From Flammeovirgaceae bacterium BBD 1991-12 (lineage in GTDB: Bacteria > Bacteroidota > Bacteroidia > Cytophagales > Cyclobacteriaceae), in NCBI GenBank assembly GCA_001657315.1, contig LYSV01000023.1:1-64000 (forward strand): DNA of 64,000 nt. The letters run 5' to 3'. The notes below the pieces were generated by a model. That model saw only the letters and a list, made by a program, of their open reading frames with translations. It was not told where the DNA came from and did not search any database. The position numbers and the translations under genes were made by a program. Shown here piece after piece: positions 1-6,543 of this stretch. Positions within the stretch are counted from its first letter, which is position 1, and every line of letters begins with the position of its first letter.

Positions 1-9
1 TGCTCCCAC

Positions 10-220
10 CTGGCGCAAGCCTGTGACTTGTGTTTTAAAAAATGAAAATGAGAGTCTTCGACTCAGCCAGGCCAAGAGAAATTTAAAGTTGGGCAAATAA
101 CTAAAATACGAGATCAAACCCCACTTTACTTTGTGACCTTTTGTCGGTTTTTGCCATCTATAAACCGGGTTACAAACCCTGGGGATCATAAAAAAGGTAC
201 AAGTTGCAAACTTGCGCCAG
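10..220. repeat. Inverted pair of REP-like 22-bp repeats
   Basis: The arm at 10-31 begins CTGGCGCAAG and ends ACTTGT. The reverse complement of 199-220 has the same ends, and 18 of 22 positions agree. The right arm is also partly self-complementary (AAGT...ACTT). Short GC-richer palindromes of this kind recur in Bacteroidota intergenic DNA and resemble REP elements mobilised by Y1 transposases; that family link is an inference. The 167 bp between the arms shows no credible gene. Confidence 0.5.
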
Positions 221-352
221 TTTGGGGGTTTTTCGCATAGATTTTAACGTTTTTCGCACAGGCGTTTTGACTCCTGTCCTCCCAACTTTGTCACAAAGTA
301 TTAGACCTCTGTTACAGTTTAGTATTATGTTAAATTTCAATTAGCTATAAAG

Positions 353-570
353 ATGAAGAAAACCATTATGAGAAGCGTCTTGGCAGCAGTTCTGCTAGGC
401 GTAACGTTTAACCTATGACAAAATGATCAGCACAGGTGAGGACAAAATCTATTTCGCTGTGACACTTGAAGCAGATCCTTCCTGGGAGAAAGTCGGGCAA
501 CTGAACAGAATGGTATGCTCACTGAGCTTATCTAGGCGTCGTGTTTCATTGGTCATCTGCAAATTCTAAC
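353..570 (+). pseudogene. Remnant of a small secreted protein gene
   Basis: An ATG at 353 opens a 21-codon reading frame that looks like a bare signal peptide (MKKTIMRSV, then a hydrophobic run) and stops at 416-418. A different frame from 423 runs 48 codons with protein-like composition (acidic and aromatic residues, SWEKVGQLNRM) before a stop at about 567-569. The simplest reading is a secreted-protein gene broken by an indel after its signal sequence. The family is not recognised. Confidence 0.3.
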
Positions 571-587
571 TTTTCTCTAAAAATGCT

Positions 588-1133
588 ATGAAAATTGTAA
601 TAGCTCTTCTTTCAACGTTAATGTTAACTTCTTGCTGTAAAGATGGAGATGAAACTGCTCGATACTTAATATCAGAAGAAGAGAAAGCATTCAACCCTTA
701 CAGCATTGGTGATATTAACCATTTTAAACATAGCAAAGGAAGTATAGTCTCTTTCAAAGTAGAAGGCATAAATACTGAACTTAGATTCTCAGAAACTGAG
801 CATTGTGGAGACAATTTCTACGCGTATGAAGAATTGTTGGTACTATTGATCAGCGATATTGGCTTTGACATAAATATAACTATTCAACCTGTAGAATTCT
901 CTGATCAACTAAGTATACGAATTGGTAACACTTTCTTAATAACGTCAATGAGTTCTTCACCAGATTTTGACTCTCTGGATATTAATGGAACAATATATAA
1001 AGATGTTTACTTAGCAAAAAGTGGAGAGGTAAATTCTAAAATTATACTCCCGCAAAGCTTAATCTTTAATAAGGAATATGGAATAATTCAATTCAAAATG
1101 ACCAATGATGAAACTTATACAATTGATCATTAA
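588..1133 (+). CDS. Hypothetical lipoprotein, first of two tandem paralogs
   Basis: This 181-residue protein has a lipoprotein signal peptide with the lipobox LTSC at about residues 13-16, so it should be anchored in the outer or inner membrane. The mature part ends in a strand pattern common in small Bacteroidota lipoproteins (KEYGIIQFKMTNDETYTI). The downstream gene ends with a similar pattern (KELGVVKLVFDNGNSFSI), and both carry a CG-x-x-Y segment in mid-protein, so they look like tandem paralogs. Its 3' end overlaps the next start by 29 bp. The region is AT-rich compared with the efflux and metabolic genes further right. The function is unknown. Confidence 0.65.
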   Translation: MKIVIALLSTLMLTSCCKDGDETARYLISEEEKAFNPYSIGDINHFKHSKGSIVSFKVEGINTELRFSETEHCGDNFYAYEELLVLLISDIGFDINITIQPVEFSDQLSIRIGNTFLITSMSSSPDFDSLDINGTIYKDVYLAKSGEVNSKIILPQSLIFNKEYGIIQFKMTNDETYTIDH

Positions 1134-1730
1134 AACTTATCTCATACTTTTTATTGTCGTTGGTTGCAGAGATGAAGAATGCTTGGATATAGAACAGCTT
1201 GATTATTATAGAAACCTCACAAAGGATTGGTATATAAATGCTTTCATTGATGATCAGATCATACAAAACAATGATAGCATCAGAATGACGCTGATAGTAA
1301 GTGATTCGCATACGCACAATTTTGGAGATATTGTATATGATGATTGTGGTAATAGCTATGAGAGTGAAAATTTCTCTATTCAATACCGCACATCTTTACT
1401 CCCTGTTTGGCTTGGAATAGATTAAGATGGTCTGGATTAGAAAATGACGGGTTCACGTTTTCAATGAGCTATTCATATAATAGGTCATTTGGTGAATCAG
1501 TTTCTGAAAACTCAACATATGATTTTGTACTTGGGAGAACACGTGACGGTAATTCGGTAGTGAAACTAATCGAGGAATTTGAATTAAATGATCAAGTGCT
1601 ATTTGGTGTTTTGCAGCTTAATTTTAAAGATACGGAAGTAGATGATGAGATTACTTCCATTTTTTATTCAAAAGAGTTAGGAGTTGTCAAGCTGGTCTTT
1701 GATAATGGAAATAGTTTCTCAATAATCTAA
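1105..1730 (+). pseudogene. Frameshifted paralogous lipoprotein gene
   Basis: The first part (1105-1425, frame 1) encodes a signal peptide with lipobox VVGC and ends abruptly at a stop. The second part continues from about 1389 in frame 3 to a stop at 1728-1730 and has no ATG; its first usable start is a TTG at 1407. Joined, they give about 200 residues, matching the 181-residue upstream paralog in length, in the central CG-x-x-Y segment and in the C-terminal KELGVV strand. A single indel between 1389 and 1425 explains the break. Two separate small genes are less likely because the second part lacks any export signal. A sequencing error would give the same picture. Confidence 0.55.
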
Positions 1731-1735
1731 ACAAA

Positions 1736-1852
1736 ACACAACAAGCACTAAAATGAATATGCGAACTGAGCTATTTGAAAGGACATTGCAAACTGGAAAC
1801 TTTTGTGCTTCTGGCAACTGGGGTGCATACTCATTTTAGTTGAGCGTTAGCC
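1736..1852 (+). repeat. attC-like recombination site 1
   Basis: This imperfect palindrome starts 6 bp after the preceding gene's stop codon. The arms 1747-1762 and 1825-1840 are complementary at 15 of 16 positions, with a 62-nt loop. The left arm is preceded by AAC (1740-1742) plus 4 nt. The right arm is followed by 5 nt plus GTT (1846-1848). This R''/L''...L'/R' layout, with one extra spacer base on one side, is the hallmark of integron attC sites. The outer boxes depart from the strict GTTRRRY consensus (GTTAGCC). No integrase gene is in the window. Confidence 0.55.
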
Positions 1853-1867
1853 ACAAAAAACAATAAA

Positions 1868-2302
1868 ATGAAATACAAGTTAATTCTAATTCTTTTTTTA
1901 GGGCTTAACCAGTTAGGCACCTCTCAAGAAATCGAAATGATTACTGATTGGGATTTAGCAACTGAATTAGCTGAAAAACAAAATAAACAAATACTTATCA
2001 TTTTGACTGGAAGTGATTGGTGTACTCCCTGCAAAAAAATGGATAAGAGAGTTATAAATCAATCAGAATTTCAGGAGTATGCTAACGAAAGATTGGTTCT
2101 TTTTCTTATTGATAAAACAAAAAAAGTAATATTAGATAGAGAGAACCCAATTCATAAGGATTACGAGATGTTCCAGGAAAAGTATATGACTAACGCCTTA
2201 CCCTCTCTTATCCTAACTGACTCTAAAGGAAATAAAATTAAAGTAATTGAAGGGGAAAAATATGACTTGAAAAATGTCATGAATCAACTTATGGATAGCT
2301 AA
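1868..2302 (+). CDS. Thioredoxin-fold exported protein
   Basis: This 144-residue protein has a cleavable signal peptide (about residues 1-19, ending at TSQ) and a thioredoxin fold of the DsbD-C/thioredoxin-7 type. The active site WCTPC lies at about residues 52-56, and a cis-proline (ALPS) sits near residue 112. It should act as a periplasmic thiol reductant or disulfide carrier. The gene sits alone between two attC-like sites: it starts about 20 bp after the GTT of site 1, and its stop abuts the start of site 2. That is the compact layout of an integron cassette. It has no obvious partner reductase nearby. Confidence 0.8.
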   Translation: MKYKLILILFLGLNQLGTSQEIEMITDWDLATELAEKQNKQILIILTGSDWCTPCKKMDKRVINQSEFQEYANERLVLFLIDKTKKVILDRENPIHKDYEMFQEKYMTNALPSLILTDSKGNKIKVIEGEKYDLKNVMNQLMDS

Positions 2303-2303
2303 T

Positions 2304-2538
2304 GTGGCTAACAAACGATGGTGGCGCATGGCCTTACTTAGCCACTGCAAAGTGCCTGAAAACATCCCGCTTATCTACCGCCAAGAAACTGGTGTGCTTT
2401 CTACCAACTTCTGCTCGTGGGAATTTTTAATCTTCATGACGCAGTGCCCATATGATACTTTGAATGCATCGGCAGATAAGCTACTTTTATCATCATTAAT
2501 AAAGCTCGGAGGCTACAACGCCATATCCGGGCGTTATG
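2304..2538 (+). repeat. attC-like recombination site 2
   Basis: The element begins 2 bp after the thioredoxin gene. AAC (2310-2312), a 4-nt spacer and GATGGTGGCG mirror the right end, where CGCCATATC, a 5-nt spacer and GTT (2533-2535) follow. The reverse complement of the right end reads GATATGGCG after the spacer. The 4-versus-5 spacer asymmetry and the extra base in the left box repeat the geometry of the first site. Inner segments 2369-2382 and 2471-2481 can also pair. At about 235 bp it is longer than typical attC sites. The perfect 9-bp inverted pair GTTAGCCAC (1846) and GTGGCTAAC (2304) brackets the gene between the two sites. Confidence 0.45.
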
Positions 2539-2563
2539 ATCAATCTCTGCAACTTCATTTATT

Positions 2564-2983
2564 ATGAACAGGAATATAATATTATCAGCACTTTTAAGTT
2601 TAACAATCATCTTCATTTCGTGTAACGAAGACGATAATTCTGAACCTGATTTTATAATTGGGGAATGGCAACCATTTTTAGCCTTTGGAGAAGGAGAATT
2701 CTTTGAATTTTCAGACTGTCAAAAGCAAGGAACTTTAATATTCGAAAATAATGGTGTCTGCTCTGGAAGTACTTACCTGGAAACTGTAAACGCTAACAAT
2801 GAAATTGAATGCTCTCTAATTGACAGTGGGACAGGAACATGGACTAATCTAGGTGAGAACACTTACGAAATTTCTGTTGACACTATAACCGAAATGATCA
2901 CAATACACAAAATCCATACAGATACCATACGATTTCAACCTGATGAAGATAACTATGCAGAATTGATACGGTTATCAAACTAG
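2564..2983 (+). CDS. Lipocalin-like lipoprotein
   Basis: This 139-residue protein has a lipoprotein signal peptide with the lipobox FISC at about residues 17-20. The mature part starts with IIGEW, has a paired-cysteine segment (SDCQKQGTL), then GTGTWTNLGENTYEI. This strand order is typical of the lipocalin-like or DUF4488-type small beta-barrel lipoproteins of Bacteroidota. The ligand is unknown. The start codon lies about 30 bp after the GTT of the second attC-like site, so the gene reads as the next cassette. No clear attC-like structure could be found after its stop, although TTAACAGGC at 2991 could be a left box. Confidence 0.6.
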   Translation: MNRNIILSALLSLTIIFISCNEDDNSEPDFIIGEWQPFLAFGEGEFFEFSDCQKQGTLIFENNGVCSGSTYLETVNANNEIECSLIDSGTGTWTNLGENTYEISVDTITEMITIHKIHTDTIRFQPDEDNYAELIRLSN

Positions 2984-3500
2984 AAGACCATTAACAGGCT
3001 GTATGAAGACATGTGCTTGAATGCTTTCTAAAAACTGCATTGGAACTTGACCGTGAGTCTGCCACCGAGAAAGTATTTTGCCGTTTGGAAACTTTGGTTC
3101 GCGGGAGTTTTTCACTACAGAACGCAGTGCCTCAAATCCGGAAAGAAAAGGTTCGATAATGATCCCCTTGGGGCTACTTTTTGAACAAACATCCAGTTTT
3201 GTGCTTTTTTGTTTTGAAGTCGTTAGAAACGTCCTGAAAAAGGATCAAATGTCTGAACTGTTTTAATATTTTATCGCACAACTCCCGCACTTTACTGCTT
3301 CCTGTTTTTACACCTGGATGGTTAACAATAAGATAGTACCGCGTTCCTTTTCTTTCACCACAGCACATGCTTCTAAATGATTGTTTAAAAGTGTTGTGAG
3401 AATTCGATACTTTAGCAGTAATTAAAAAACCCCCATGACACATGCCCTACCTGGATCTTGTAGTACATTCAGCCCAAATCACTGGTAATAAGTAGAGTTT
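2984..3500. other. Intergenic debris without a supportable gene
   Basis: About 520 bp. An 89-codon open frame on the minus strand (3174-3443) has partly protein-like composition (VNHPGVKTGSSKVRELCDK) but no recognised domain and no start signal; it may be a decayed mobile-element fragment. The segment at about 3139-3190 is repeated near 5388-5447. Nothing else can be supported. Confidence 0.4.
3139..3190. repeat. Dispersed short repeat, copy 1
   Basis: The core GGAAAGAAAAGGTTCGAT followed by a GC-rich spacer and CTACTTTTT resembles 5388-5447, where GGAAAGAAAAGGTTCGAT is followed by TACTTTTTTT. The 18-bp core is identical. Neither copy sits in a coherent gene. It is probably part of a decayed mobile or REP-type element. 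Confidence 0.4.
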
Positions 3501-4661
3501 ATGAAAAGTAAGATCAAGTTAATTGGTGTAACTGCTATTTGTTTTCCTGTATTTTTTCTTGCGAATTGTAATTCAGGGGATGACTCTGATATGAATCCGG
3601 GAGAGATCAATATTGAAGAGGCCAAACTTTCAGATTTCCCGTTATTCGGGATAGAACGCACAGCAATAGATATTGTAGACCCGGAGATCGTTGATAACAA
3701 AGAAATAAATTTTGGTAAGATTAAAATTACGGTACCCGGCACAATAACTTCATTGGAAAATATAGCTGTGTCGATAACATCCAAAGAGCTTAATCTAAGT
3801 AAGTTTAGAATTACACCGGGCAATGATGAGCTCTTGTCTTTTGAAAATCACAAGGTAAATATCTTTACCATCAGTACTATAGCTAATAATTCAGAGATAC
3901 TGCACTATGAAGTTAGCATTATAAAAGAAGAAGTTGCCGTACCTGAAACACTTGAAATTACATATTTTGCTTTTGAGAAAATTAAAAACGAGAGTTTACC
4001 TGATGATGTTACAATTTCAAAAATGGTCAGAAATGCGGGATTTGATAAAATATATTTGTTTGTGCCTTTGGGTACAGATTTTACGGATCTGGTGCCAACT
4101 ATTATCTATGATGGAACAAAACTTTATTATACACAGGAATCCAATTTGGATTTGAGTATTGAATATCCTAACGAGGATACCAGTTTTGATTTTAAATATC
4201 CAAAGCCTTTTTATTTAACAGTTGAGGATAGAAATAACCAGAAGCGAAAAACAACTGAAGTAATTGTAGACGTGATAAATCCGGTTAGATTAGAGACCAC
4301 GTCTATTACTACACCAGATGTAACAGAGGGTAAAACTCAATATTTTGAAGCTTTGACAAAATGGATCAACCAGGGGAATCATAAAATTAATTTTCAAAAA
4401 GCCACTACGTATGAAGATGTAAGTCCCGTGGTTACACCTACTCCTTCTATAGAGGCAATTACCGTAGACAGAAGTCTCCCAGGCGGAGGGTTAATGCCCG
4501 GAGAAAGCGCCAACGTAAACGTACAGGTATCTCAATATTATCCAGAAGGCGTCTATAAATCAACCGCAGTTTTTTATACCAGGATCTTTGAAGATCATGA
4601 CAGTGATGATCTGTTTGAACCAGCGAAATTAACGGTAACAGCAAATATTGTTAATAACTAA
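3501..4661 (+). CDS. Hypothetical surface lipoprotein
   Basis: This 386-residue protein starts with a lipoprotein signal peptide (lipobox LANC at about residues 20-23) and an acidic stretch just after the cysteine (NSGDDSD), as in Bacteroidota lipoproteins exported to the cell surface. The rest is rich in beta strands with no catalytic motif visible. Residues of about 80-150 resemble the repeated beta domains of SusE/DUF5018-like carbohydrate-associated lipoproteins, but this is only a resemblance. The C-terminal third (LPGGGLMPGESANVNVQ) looks like an Ig-like fold. It stands alone between debris regions, so the neighbours give no hint of function. Confidence 0.65.
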   Translation: MKSKIKLIGVTAICFPVFFLANCNSGDDSDMNPGEINIEEAKLSDFPLFGIERTAIDIVDPEIVDNKEINFGKIKITVPGTITSLENIAVSITSKELNLSKFRITPGNDELLSFENHKVNIFTISTIANNSEILHYEVSIIKEEVAVPETLEITYFAFEKIKNESLPDDVTISKMVRNAGFDKIYLFVPLGTDFTDLVPTIIYDGTKLYYTQESNLDLSIEYPNEDTSFDFKYPKPFYLTVEDRNNQKRKTTEVIVDVINPVRLETTSITTPDVTEGKTQYFEALTKWINQGNHKINFQKATTYEDVSPVVTPTPSIEAITVDRSLPGGGLMPGESANVNVQVSQYYPEGVYKSTAVFYTRIFEDHDSDDLFEPAKLTVTANIVNN

Positions 4662-4717
4662 GATTCTTAGATGTTTCCTGGTTTTAACCTGTGCAAAAAA
4701 ATAGCGGATCAATTCAT

Positions 4718-4855
4718 GTGAAAGAGGAAGAATATCCCTCAAAATTTAGAGTCAACAACAGAATTGAAATCTTAACCAGAGATTCATCAGAAGTTGCCTC
4801 CTGGTTTGCAACCTCTCATAATATTCTACAATTGGAACTATCCCTTTTCAATTAG
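4718..4855 (+). pseudogene. Short orphan coding fragment
   Basis: A GTG-started frame of 45 codons has clearly protein-like composition (KFRVNNRIEILTRDSSEVASWF) and ends at a TAG just before the IS200 remnant. It has no export signal and no recognised family. It may be the tail of a gene interrupted when the neighbouring element inserted or decayed. Confidence 0.25.
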
Positions 4856-4861
4856 AAAATC

Positions 4862-5090
4862 GATCAGTGATTTACGACGATTGAGAGGCGTGCCTCACGT
4901 CGGCTGCAGGAGGAATTTCCAGCGTTGAGGGAAAGATATTGGGGCCGTCATTTCCGGGGGTAGGTTATACGGCCTGGAGTAAGGGAGTATTACAGATCAA
5001 ATGGTTCAAGACTATTTTGAGGACTATAATAATGGTTCTTCGAATGTGAAGATGGAATTTCAATTCCGGAACGTAGCCGATACATTTTTC
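4862..5090 (+). mobile_element. Decayed IS200/IS605-family TnpA fragment
   Basis: Reading across three frameshifts gives the C-terminal half of a Y1 transposase. The pieces are ISDLRRLRG, then LQEEFPALRERYWGRHF, then VGYTAWSKGV, then TDQMVQDYFEDY. These match the conserved tail of IS200-type TnpA (KL.EEFP.LR.RYWG.HFW..GY......G.VTDE). The catalytic His-hydrophobe-His half is missing and in-frame stops are present, so the element is dead. It lies directly upstream of the orphan parE tail, which suggests insertion and deletion events destroyed an earlier parDE copy. Confidence 0.65.
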
Positions 5091-5109
5091 AATACATCGA
5101 ACCTAAAGC

Positions 5110-5295
5110 AATATTATTGCATTGAGGGAAACATGGTTGAAATCATCAGCATTTTAGGCCGAAAAGATACACACACCTCTTTATCATAAATTTCCTAAAG
5201 TATCAACGCTGGAAATTAGGAACGCTTTCCAGGGTTTTTGTCGGCTTGTTAATGTCTAATAAACTACCAATGTGGGCCTGATCATGGCACTATGT
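5110..5295 (+). pseudogene. Orphan 3' end of a parE toxin gene plus duplicated flank
   Basis: The frame ending at 5189 carries GNMVEIISILGRKDT. This matches the C-terminus of the intact ParE downstream (GNMVEIMSILGRQDT). The similarity continues past the stop codon: 5125-5295 aligns with about 5984-6155, including AACGCTTTCC and GTCTAATAAACTACCAATG. So the 3' end of a second parE and its downstream flank were duplicated, and the rest of that copy is gone. Confidence 0.7.
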
Positions 5296-5387
5296 CCTGG
5301 AAATACAATTCAGCAATTTGATAAAGGATACAAGGGATTATTAAAAAGTTTTCAAGACAGAATGACAAAATTAATACATCATGCAAA

Positions 5388-5447
5388 TCTGGAAAGAAAA
5401 GGTTCGATGACTGGCCCTCGCCGTTACTTTTTTTGTTTGAAAGCACC
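5388..5447. repeat. Dispersed short repeat, copy 2
   Basis: Shares the identical core GGAAAGAAAAGGTTCGAT with 3139-3190, followed in both by a variable GC-rich spacer and a T-rich TACTTTTT segment. It lies upstream of the parD operator. Confidence 0.4.
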
Positions 5448-5482
5448 AATGTTTAGACCCTCATTTTCAGATGGTGCTATTT

Positions 5483-5500
5483 TGGTGTATATTTACACCA
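5483..5500. promoter_or_regulatory. Probable ParD operator
   Basis: TGGTGTATATTTACACCA is a perfect 7-bp inverted repeat with a 4-bp centre. It ends 23 bp before the parD ATG. Ribbon-helix-helix antitoxins of the ParD type bind such palindromes in their own promoters, so this is the expected autoregulatory site. Confidence 0.75.
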
Positions 5501-5523
5501 TAATCATCAAAGGAAATAAAACG

Positions 5524-5772
5524 ATGAGACAAAGCATTTCATTTACAAAACCCAATGACGAATGGCTGAAAGCACAAGTGGAGAGCAAGGAATATTCCTC
5601 TAAAAGCGAAGTGATCAATGATTTGATCCGTAAAGCCCGTCAAAAGCAAGATGAGATAGAATGGATACGGTCTAAGCTTGTTAAAGCGGAGCAAAGCGGC
5701 TTCACGGATATGAACCGTGACGAGATTCTTGCTCAATCCAAAGAGGGATTGCGTCGCAACGGGGAATTATAA
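5524..5772 (+). CDS. parD: ParD-like antitoxin (type II TA)
   Basis: This 82-residue antitoxin has an N-terminal ribbon-helix-helix DNA-binding domain (MRQSISFTKPNDEWLKAQV, then EYSSKSEVINDLIRKAR) and a helical C-terminal tail that should wrap the toxin (EIEWIRSKLVKAEQSG). The length is normal for ParD. The ATG at 5524 was chosen over an upstream extension because the family begins exactly here and the operator palindrome lies just upstream. It overlaps parE. It should neutralise ParE, a gyrase poison in characterised members, and repress the operon. Confidence 0.85.
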   Translation: MRQSISFTKPNDEWLKAQVESKEYSSKSEVINDLIRKARQKQDEIEWIRSKLVKAEQSGFTDMNRDEILAQSKEGLRRNGEL

Positions 5773-6049
5773 ACTCAGTGAAGACGCAAAAAACGATCTT
5801 ATACGCATTCACCAGTACGGGGTGAGAAGGTTCGGGGAAGCTCAGGCGGATAAATATTACCTGGCATTCTTTGACCAGTTTGAACAAATAGCAGAACAGC
5901 CTTATTTATACCAGGCCGTTGGTCACATCCGGGAAGGATACAGGCGCTGTGTATGCGGTGTTGACAGTATTTATTATCGTAATAAGGGAAACATGGTTGA
6001 AATCATGAGTATTTTAGGCCGACAAGATACAGACATCTCTTTATTATAA
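5717..6049 (+). CDS. parE: ParE-like toxin with a lost ATG start
   Basis: The RelE/ParE-superfamily toxin runs from about NYKLSEDAKNDLIRIHQYG to GRQDTDISLL. Conserved features are KLSEDAKNDL near the N-terminus, the aromatic QADKYYLAFF helix and the C-terminal RRCVCGVDSIYYR strand. Family members typically start M-G-x-Y-K-L inside the end of parD. Here that codon (5759-5761) is ACG, 11 bp after an AAGAGGG ribosome site. The change is silent in parD (Asn AAC for AAT). The first standard start in frame is a GTG at 5717, which would add 14 atypical residues. The toxin is therefore probably poorly expressed or silent, although the rest of the frame is intact. Confidence 0.75.
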   Translation: MTRFLLNPKRDCVATGNYKLSEDAKNDLIRIHQYGVRRFGEAQADKYYLAFFDQFEQIAEQPYLYQAVGHIREGYRRCVCGVDSIYYRNKGNMVEIMSILGRQDTDISLL

Positions 6050-6155
6050 ATTTCCAAAAGTATTAACGCTATAAATTTGGAACGCTTTCCAAAGTTTTGT
6101 CGGCTTGTTTGTCTAATAAACTACCAATGCGGATCTGATTCATGGCGCTTTGTGT

Positions 6156-6180
6156 AAAAAGCCCCTCCCCGCTGCTTTTT
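6156..6180 (+). terminator. Possible terminator after parDE
   Basis: AAAAAGC at 6156-6162 pairs with GCTTTTT at 6174-6180 across a C-rich loop, and the stem ends in five T residues. It lies about 110 bp after the parE stop. Confidence 0.4.
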
Positions 6181-6265
6181 ATCAGAAATTCAAAGTTTTG
6201 AAGAGTTTTTATAAGTTAATTCTTCTTTTCGAGGGAATCCAGCTCAAAAATGATCCCAATACTTT

Positions 6266-6346
6266 TCACATCATCAATGCAAAAACCAGCGTAATCAAAA
6301 GCAGGGTTACCAATAGAATTAGAAAAATCCCCTCTGTTACTTTCAT
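6266..6346 (-). CDS. Possible 26-residue single-pass membrane peptide
   Basis: An ATG at 6346 opens a frame that reads MKVTEGI followed by an uninterrupted hydrophobic segment of about 18 residues ending FALMM, then a stop. Composition is that of one transmembrane helix. It lies 5 bp after a second tiny minus-strand gene and downstream of the RND pump gene, so it could be co-transcribed as an accessory membrane peptide. It may equally be a fragment. No family is known to me. Confidence 0.35.
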   Translation of the reverse strand: MKVTEGIFLILLVTLLLITLVFALMM

Positions 6347-6351
6347 TCATT

Positions 6352-6505
6352 TTATTGTTCGTTATTTGATACAATCTCCGGGACCATCCAGGTACCTTCA
6401 TCGATGAAAAGTGACCGGCTTCTTCTATCCATGGTCAGCTTTGGACCTGTACTTTTTCAATTTTCTTTGGCTTACACATCCAACCAGGATACACAATGCC
6501 AACAT
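6352..6505 (-). pseudogene. Small frameshifted lipoprotein gene
   Basis: From an ATG at 6505 the frame reads MLALCILVGCVSQRKLKK, a short lipoprotein signal with lipobox LVGC, and then hits a stop. A neighbouring frame continues with PKLTMDRRSRSLFIDEGTW and VPEIVSNNEQ to a stop at 6352. A one-base change in the A-run around 6450-6460 would join them into a lipoprotein of about 50 residues. The start lies 39 bp beyond the end of the RND pump gene on the same strand, so it may have been the last cistron of that operon. Confidence 0.4.
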
Positions 6506-6543
6506 CAGATAAATTATTCATTGGATTCTAGTTGGCTGGTTGT

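Noticed and set aside
2304-2567. An 87-codon plus-strand frame between the thioredoxin and lipoprotein genes
   Set aside because: It starts with a non-ATG codon, has no recognisable domain, and coincides with the palindromic attC-like element, which explains the DNA better.
3174-3443. Minus-strand frame of 89 codons
   Set aside because: Some protein-like words but no start context, domain or neighbour support; kept only as possible debris.
5272-5523. N-terminal extension of the parD frame
   Set aside because: The extension runs through the operator palindrome and promoter; the family starts at the ATG at 5524.
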